A stretch of DNA of 10,256 nucleotides, from assembly GCA_046537875.1 (NCBI GenBank), contig JBKHJZ010000121.1:1-10256 (forward strand), written 5' to 3'. The position numbers and the translations under genes are program-made. Positions 6,387-10,256 of the stretch are shown in pieces. The notes below the pieces were generated by a model that saw only the letters and a list, made by a program, of their open reading frames with translations, was not told the DNA's origin and did no database searches. Each line of letters starts with the position of its first letter. Position 1 is the stretch's first letter. The stretch is from JBKHJZ01 sp046537875. GTDB taxonomy: Bacteria > Actinomycetota > Acidimicrobiia > Acidimicrobiales > VFJN01.

Positions 6387-7652
6387 ATGCAGCGGCCCGC
6401 GACCGCCTCCCCCGCGACGGTCGGCCGTCCGCCGGGCCAGCCCCCCGCCGGGGCCCCATCCGCCGCCCGGCGCGGCACCGAACCGCCGTCGGCGGGCGGG
6501 CGCTGGGTCCTGAGCGACCGGGCCCTCGCCCTCGTCACCGCGGTGCTCGCCCTGCCGCTGGTCTGGCTCGGGTACGGCACCGACATCGACATCGCGGCCG
6601 TGCGGGAGACCGGCGAGCTGATCCGCAGCGGCGACTACGCCCCATCGCGCAACCCGGGCGTTCCCGTGTTCGAGGCCGTGGTCGCCGCGCTCGACCCCAT
6701 CGGTCACGTGGCCATCAACCTGGCGACCGCCGGGGCGCTCGTCGCCGGCGTGCTCGCGATCGCCCGCCTCGTGCGCACCGCCGGCCACCCGCACGGCGAC
6801 CTGGTGGCGCTCGCGTTCCTGGCCTCTCCGCTGGCGCTCGTGGCCGGCACGTCGACGGTGGACTTCGTGTGGGCGCTCGCCTTCGCGCTCTGGGCGCTGG
6901 TGGCGCTGTGGCACGACCGGAGCGTGCTCGCCGGCATCCTGTTCGCCCTCGGCATCGGCAGCCGCAGCTCGACGGCCCTGCTGGCGGCCGCAGTGCTGAT
7001 CGCCGACGCCTGGGTGCCCGCGCACCGGCGGCGGGCGCTGGTGGCGGGTGCCGTCGCCCTGCCGCTGGCCGCGGCCCTGTACGTGCCGGCGTGGCTGTCG
7101 TTCGACCGGACCCTCGAGTTCCTCTCGCACGACGAGGGCTACCGGAGCTTCGCCAACAACCTCGGCCGGTTCGCGTACAAGAACGTGTCCTTCGCCGGGA
7201 TCGCACTGATCGTGGCGGTCGCGCTCCTCCTGCCGGCGTTGCTGCGCTCGCTGCGCCGCTGGCGCACCGACGGCCTCGTGCGCGCCGGCGTGCTGGCCCT
7301 GGTGGCGACCGAGGCGCTGTTCTTCGTGGTGCCGTGGAAGGTCGGGCACCTGCTCCCCAGCCTGGTGGCGCTGCTGCTGTGGATCGGCGCCACCGACCAG
7401 CGGCGCCGGGTGCTGTGGCTGCTCGTCGGGGCCGTGGCCCTCAACGGGCTGGTGGCGGTCCGGGCCCTCCGGCCCGACCGCCCCGACGAGAGCACGGGCG
7501 CGAGCGTCGACCCCGCCGTGACCGCCGGGTGGCTCGTCAACGACATCCGCTGCCGGGTGGAGGTCATGGACGAGGAGCCGGCGACCGACTCGGGCGCGTG
7601 GTCGTGCCACCTCGAGCCGATGCGGGGAGAGGTCGACGAGCCCCGGGAGTGA
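6387..7652 (+). CDS. Multi-pass membrane protein, GT-C glycosyltransferase-like
   Basis: The product has 421 residues: a Pro/Ala-rich cytoplasmic-looking N-terminus (1-42), then about ten hydrophobic segments (near 45-63, 108-128, 138-155, 158-176, 180-210, 216-236, 269-287, 297-316, 321-335, 341-360) and a charged C-terminus. Two features recall GT-C lipid-linked-sugar transferases. An acidic GTDIDIA (64-70) follows the first membrane segment, where these enzymes carry catalytic acidic residues. A PWKVGHLLPSLVALLLW stretch (316-332) resembles the K..HYLLPLLPAL motif of PMT/ArnT relatives. By family knowledge it would move a sugar from a polyprenyl-phosphate donor to an acceptor outside the membrane; donor and acceptor cannot be told. 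The start is ATG 6387; the same frame extends upstream but only with Arg/Pro-rich sequence overlapping the pgi promoter. It is divergent from pgi and converges with hemL, so it stands alone. The membrane call is firm, GT-C membership moderate. Confidence 0.8.
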   Translation: MQRPATASPATVGRPPGQPPAGAPSAARRGTEPPSAGGRWVLSDRALALVTAVLALPLVWLGYGTDIDIAAVRETGELIRSGDYAPSRNPGVPVFEAVVAALDPIGHVAINLATAGALVAGVLAIARLVRTAGHPHGDLVALAFLASPLALVAGTSTVDFVWALAFALWALVALWHDRSVLAGILFALGIGSRSSTALLAAAVLIADAWVPAHRRRALVAGAVALPLAAALYVPAWLSFDRTLEFLSHDEGYRSFANNLGRFAYKNVSFAGIALIVAVALLLPALLRSLRRWRTDGLVRAGVLALVATEALFFVVPWKVGHLLPSLVALLLWIGATDQRRRVLWLLVGAVALNGLVAVRALRPDRPDESTGASVDPAVTAGWLVNDIRCRVEVMDEEPATDSGAWSCHLEPMRGEVDEPRE

Positions 7653-7658
7653 GCGCCG

Positions 7659-8921
7659 TCAGCGGGTCACCGCGGACGCGGCCGCCGCCGTGGCCGCGGC
7701 CGCCACCTCGTCCAGCACGTCGTCGGTGTGCGCCAGGCCGGGGAACAGCGCCTCGTAGGCGCTCGGGGCGACGGCCACGCCGCGGTCGAGCAGGCCGTGG
7801 AACAACCGCGCGTAGGCCTCGTCGTCCGCCGCCCGCGCCCCGTCGTAGTCGACCGCCGGCGTGGGCGCGAGATGGAGGCCCGCCAGCGTCCCGGCCACGG
7901 GGACGTGCGCCGGGATGCCGGCCGCCTCCAGCGCCGTGCGCAGGTGGGAGGCGAGCGCCTCGGCCCGCCGGCACAGGACCGCGTAGGCCTCGTCGTCGAG
8001 CAGGTCGAGCACCGCGAGGCCGGCCGCGGTGGCGAGCGGGTTCCCCGACAGCGTGCCGGCCTGGTACACGGGGCCGAGCGGGGCGACCGTGCGCATCACG
8101 TCGGCCCGGCCGCCGTACGCGCCGATGTTCAAGCCGCCACCGATCACCTTGCCCATCGTGGTGAGGTCGGGCATCACCCCGTAGAGGGCCTGGGCACCGC
8201 CCCGCGCCACCCGGAACCCGGTGATGACCTCGTCGAAGACGAGCAGCGCGCCCACCCGGTCGCACTCGCCCCGCAGGCCGGCGAGGAAGCCTTCGGCCGG
8301 CGGGACCAGGCCCATGTTGGCCGCCACCGGCTCGACGATCACGCACGCCGTCCGCTCGTCGAGCGTCGGCACGGTGTTGTAGGGCACCACCACCGTGTCG
8401 CGCACGGCGGCCTCGGTGACCCCGGCCGAGCCCGGCAGGCCCAGCGTGGCGACCCCGCTCCCCGCCTCGGCGAGCAGCAGGTCGCCGTGGCCGTGGTAGT
8501 TCCCGGCGAACTTCACCACGGTGGGCCGCCCGGTGGCGCCGCGCGCCGCCCGGATGGCCGACATCGTGGCCTCGGTGCCGCTGGAGACCAGCCGGACCAT
8601 CTCGCACGACGGCACCCGGGCGCAGATCTCCTCGGCGAGCAGCACCTCGCGCTCGGTCGGCGCCCCGTAGCTGGTGCCCCCCGCGGCCGCCCTCTGCACC
8701 GCCTCCACCACCGCCGGGTGGGCGTGGCCGGCGATGATCGCGCCGTACGACTGCACCAGGTCGACGTAGCGGCGCCCCTCGACGTCCCAGACGTACGGCC
8801 CCTCGGCGCGCGCCACGAAGTACGGGGTGCCGCCCACCGACCCGAAGGCGCGAACCGGGCTGTTGACGCCACCGGGGATGACGCGCTGCGCCCTGGCGAA
8901 GAGATCGTCGTTGGTGACCAC
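7659..8921 (-). CDS. hemL: Glutamate-1-semialdehyde 2,1-aminomutase
   Basis: A PLP enzyme converting glutamate-1-semialdehyde to 5-aminolevulinate, the last step of the C5 route to tetrapyrroles, in the cytoplasm. From GTG 8921 it has 420 residues, close to the family norm. Visible are RVIPGGVNSPVRAF (13-26), VQSYGAIIAGHAHP (56-69), SSGTEATMSAIRAAR (113-127), NYHGHGD (141-147), VFDEVITGFRVA (228-239) and the PLP lysine in TTMGKVIGGG (Lys258). After the lysine it reads GGGLNIGAYGG, where many HemL have GGGLPVGA; probably a neutral variant. GTG 8921 is chosen because the product then opens with the usual TNDDLFARAQRVIPGG; the upstream frame is Arg/Pro-rich and overlaps the divergent gene. TAGGCT lies 8 bases before the start. 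No other hem genes are in the window. Its stop is 6 bases from that of the convergent membrane-protein gene. Confidence 0.97.
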   Translation of the reverse strand: MVTNDDLFARAQRVIPGGVNSPVRAFGSVGGTPYFVARAEGPYVWDVEGRRYVDLVQSYGAIIAGHAHPAVVEAVQRAAAGGTSYGAPTEREVLLAEEICARVPSCEMVRLVSSGTEATMSAIRAARGATGRPTVVKFAGNYHGHGDLLLAEAGSGVATLGLPGSAGVTEAAVRDTVVVPYNTVPTLDERTACVIVEPVAANMGLVPPAEGFLAGLRGECDRVGALLVFDEVITGFRVARGGAQALYGVMPDLTTMGKVIGGGLNIGAYGGRADVMRTVAPLGPVYQAGTLSGNPLATAAGLAVLDLLDDEAYAVLCRRAEALASHLRTALEAAGIPAHVPVAGTLAGLHLAPTPAVDYDGARAADDEAYARLFHGLLDRGVAVAPSAYEALFPGLAHTDDVLDEVAAAATAAAASAVTR

Positions 8922-8929
8922 GGGCGAGG

Positions 8930-8935
8930 AGCCTA
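8930..8935 (-). promoter_or_regulatory. Candidate -10 of hemL (TAGGCT)
   Basis: TAGGCT on the minus strand matches TANNNT and ends 8 bases before the hemL GTG at 8921. No convincing -35 is seen. The spacing fits transcription starting at or next to the start codon. Confidence 0.5.
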
Positions 8936-9041
8936 CGGATCGGGACCCCGGCAACGGCGAGTCGCGGCCGCCCCGGCGGCGCCCGGGTCGCACGCCGGGT
9001 GCACGCGGCACGGGGCTCCGGGGCCCCGGGGGGTGCGGGGC

Positions 9042-9047
9042 TACGAT
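9042..9047 (+). promoter_or_regulatory. Candidate -10 of the lipoprotein gene (TACGAT)
   Basis: TACGAT matches TANNNT and ends 8 bases before the GTG at 9056, inside otherwise almost purely G/C sequence. It supports GTG 9056 as the start of a leaderless transcript, since an upstream ATG at 8999 would lie before this promoter. Confidence 0.5.
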
Positions 9048-9055
9048 CGCCGGCC

Positions 9056-10117
9056 GTGGGGGAACGACGACGGCGACCCGCAGCGACCACGACCGGCGCG
9101 GTGCGGCGGGCATGCGTGGCTGCGGCGGCGGCCCTGCTGGTGCTCGCGACGGCCGCCTGCTCCGGCTCCGACGGTGACGGCAGCGACCGCGACGGCGGTG
9201 GGGGCGACGACGGCGTGGACGGTGGCGGGGGCGAGGCCGCCGGCGAGCTCACCGTGCTCAGCTACAACGTGGCCGGGCTGCCCCAGGAGGTCTCCACCGA
9301 GAACCCGGAGGAGCACATCCCGCTGATCAGCCCGCTGCTCGACGAGTACGACATCGTGCTCACCCAGGAGGACTTCGACTGGTGGGTGCCGGCGCTCGAC
9401 GAGCTCGACTTCGTCAACTACCACGACCGGCTGCGCGCCGAGGCCGGCCACGAGCACCGCTCGGCACAGCACCCGGGGCCCGCCGCGGTGGGACTCGACG
9501 AGGGGTCCCGCCCCGACCTGCAGGTCGGCGACGGGCTCGGCATCCTCTCGCGCTTCCCCCTCGCCGACGAGGAGCGGGTGCCGTGGACCGGGTGCTTCGG
9601 CGGGTTCGACGTGAGCGACGGGGGCGCCGCCGACTGCCTGGCGATGAAGGGGTTCGCCGCGTGGACGGTCACGCTCGCCGACGGGGTGGAGATCGAGGTG
9701 ATCGACCTGCACGCCGAGGCCGGCGGCACCGACGAGGACCAGCGGCTGCAGGCCGAGAACTTCGACCAGCTCGCCGAGTTCATCGCCGAGCGGGCCGAGG
9801 GGCGCGCCCTGGTGGTCGCCGGCGACACCAACCTGCACACCGACAGCGACCACGAGGACGCGGGCGGCGGGGCCGACACCGAGATCTGGCAGCGCTTCCT
9901 CGAGCGCACCGGCCTGACCGACGCGTGCGCCACCCTCGACTGCGCCGAGACCGACGCGATCGACAAGCTCGCCTACCGGTCGGGCGGCGGCGTCACCATC
10001 GAGGCGAGGGCCCACGACTTCCCCGAGGAGCGGTTCCGCTCGCCCGCCGGCGAGGACCTCAGCGACCACCCGCCGCTGGTGGTGACGCTGGGCTGGTCGG
10101 CCGAGCCCGAGGGCTGA
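9056..10117 (+). CDS. Lipoprotein of the endonuclease/exonuclease/phosphatase family
   Basis: The product has 353 residues from GTG 9056. The N-terminus has an Arg-rich n-region (3-7, 17-18), a hydrophobic core (about 20-31) and a lipobox ending ATAAC with Cys35, so it should be lipidated by Lgt and anchored outside the cytoplasmic membrane. A Gly/Asp linker (36-63) leads to an EEP (DNase I-like) fold with the expected catalytic set: SYNVAGLP with Asn71, TQEDF with Glu105, GLGILSRFPL (160-169), DLHAEAGG with His219, GDTNLH with Asp257/Asn259, and the closing SDHPP with Asp337/His338. The NVAGLP and YDIVLTQEDF segments resemble secreted sphingomyelinase-like phosphodiesterases more than DNA-repair nucleases. 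By family knowledge it is a metal-dependent phosphodiesterase; the substrate (phospholipid, sugar phosphate or nucleic acid) is not shown. Cys180 and Cys194, or Cys291 and Cys296, could form disulfides. It is a single gene, divergent from hemL. An ATG at 8999 in frame is less likely as start. Confidence 0.88.
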   Translation: MGERRRRPAATTTGAVRRACVAAAAALLVLATAACSGSDGDGSDRDGGGGDDGVDGGGGEAAGELTVLSYNVAGLPQEVSTENPEEHIPLISPLLDEYDIVLTQEDFDWWVPALDELDFVNYHDRLRAEAGHEHRSAQHPGPAAVGLDEGSRPDLQVGDGLGILSRFPLADEERVPWTGCFGGFDVSDGGAADCLAMKGFAAWTVTLADGVEIEVIDLHAEAGGTDEDQRLQAENFDQLAEFIAERAEGRALVVAGDTNLHTDSDHEDAGGGADTEIWQRFLERTGLTDACATLDCAETDAIDKLAYRSGGGVTIEARAHDFPEERFRSPAGEDLSDHPPLVVTLGWSAEPEG

Positions 10118-10181
10118 GCGTCGGGGAGCTCGCGAACCCCGGGTCGGGGGCCCGAGCCGCCCGGTCCGGACCTCCGTCACC

Positions 10182-10256
10182 GTGGCTTCCCGAGGCATCG
10201 GGTTCCGCGAGGTCGAGCCCGAGGTCATCGGTTCCACATCCGGAACCCATGACCTC
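10182..10256 (+). CDS. Possible start of a gene running off the right edge
   Basis: From the GTG at 10182 a frame runs open to the window end (25 codons, opening MASRGIGFREVEPEVIGSTSG if GTG is read as Met). Its third codon positions are mostly G or C, as in the real genes here. There is no Shine-Dalgarno or TANNNT near the start, the fragment matches no family I recognise, and it overlaps the terminal inverted repeat. It is a weak candidate only; the rest of bases 10118-10256 shows no gene. Confidence 0.15.
   Translation, partial: MASRGIGFREVEPEVIGSTSGTHDL
10221..10256. repeat. 15-bp-arm inverted repeat at the right edge
   Basis: Bases 10221-10235 and 10242-10256 are inverted copies matching at 14 of 15 positions (C:C mismatch 10229/10248) around a 6-base loop. 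A degenerate copy of the left arm also occurs at 10192-10206. It lies 104 bases after the lipoprotein stop, rather far for that gene's terminator. It could be a terminator for a gene beyond the edge, or part of a larger repeat cut by the window end. No T-run can be judged because the sequence ends. Confidence 0.55.

Noticed and set aside
6274..6459. N-terminal extension of Pgi upstream of GTG 6273
   Set aside because: The 62 extra residues are Arg/Gly low complexity and would run over the divergent promoter region and into the neighbouring gene; the family homology starts right after 6273.
3628..6513. A 961-codon plus-strand open frame opposite zwf, gnd and pgi
   Set aside because: It mirrors the codon phase of three secure minus-strand genes, is full of His, Arg and Gly without domain character, and arises because GC-rich codons rarely give stops on the opposite strand.
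6285..7610. A 441-codon minus-strand frame opposite the membrane-protein gene
   Set aside because: It is His/Gln/Arg-rich without domains, whereas the plus strand gives a coherent ten-segment membrane protein.
9018..9029. 12-bp palindrome CCGGGGCCCCGG in the hemL/lipoprotein gap
   Set aside because: It is made only of G and C in a GC-only stretch, so chance occurrence is likely, and its position gives no clear operator logic.
7728..9326. A 532-codon plus-strand frame opposite hemL
   Set aside because: HemL is certain on the other strand, and this frame has no recognisable motifs and runs into the lipoprotein gene in another phase.
10136..10172. Possible hairpin and the GGTCCGGACC palindrome (10163-10172) after the lipoprotein stop
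   Set aside because: The stems are short or interrupted, and similar pairings occur by chance throughout this base composition; I could not defend it as a terminator.
9041..10237. A 398-codon minus-strand frame opposite the lipoprotein gene
   Set aside because: The plus strand carries the full EEP catalytic motif set; the minus frame is its Val/Gly/Leu-rich mirror image.
10221..10256. tRNA-like GGTTCC...GGAACC arm at the right edge
   Set aside because: There is no acceptor stem, D-arm or anticodon arm around it; the match is just the inverted repeat.

Overview
The window is very GC-rich, with long mirror-image open frames, several GTG starts and -10-like hexamers 8-9 bases from start codons. 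This fits a high-GC actinomycete-type bacterium, possibly class Acidimicrobiia. The class is inferred from protein character and gene order and is not proven here.

Layout: (1) Bases 2-604 hold the 3' part of a plus-strand DUF559/AbiEi-like protein that enters from the left edge. (2) A convergent gap of 181 bases, the longest internal gap, carries a strong hairpin (675-709). (3) On the minus strand, read right to left, lie pgi (6273-4678), gnd (4635-3730), zwf (3674-2277) and lgt (2159-786). The first three form a compact sugar-phosphate cluster: isomerisation of glucose-6-phosphate, its oxidation, and oxidative decarboxylation of 6-phosphogluconate. No pgl, opcA, tal or tkt is present here. 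lgt follows after a 117-base gap with a possible hairpin and encodes a prolipoprotein diacylglyceryl transferase with altered conserved motifs and a tail of about 190 residues rich in Ala, Glu and Pro. (4) Divergent from pgi, on the plus strand, is a multi-pass membrane protein resembling GT-C glycosyltransferases (6387-7652). (5) It converges with hemL (8921-7659, minus) with only 6 bases between stop codons. (6) Divergent from hemL is a plus-strand lipoprotein of the endonuclease/exonuclease/phosphatase family (9056-10117). (7) The last 139 bases hold no convincing gene but end in a 15-bp-stem inverted repeat.

Most of this is ordinary chromosomal metabolism; I see no mobile element, CRISPR array, RNA gene or evident new defence system. 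The most distinctive structure is a 59-bp tandem duplication spanning the gnd stop and the zwf start. It creates a 20-codon mini-frame homologous to the zwf N-terminus, linked to both neighbours by GTGA stop/start overlaps. Also worth a look are the unusual Lgt, a shared TANNN(T/A) motif 8-9 bases from four start codons suggesting leaderless transcription, and a 14-bp perfect palindrome between pgi and the divergent membrane-protein gene.
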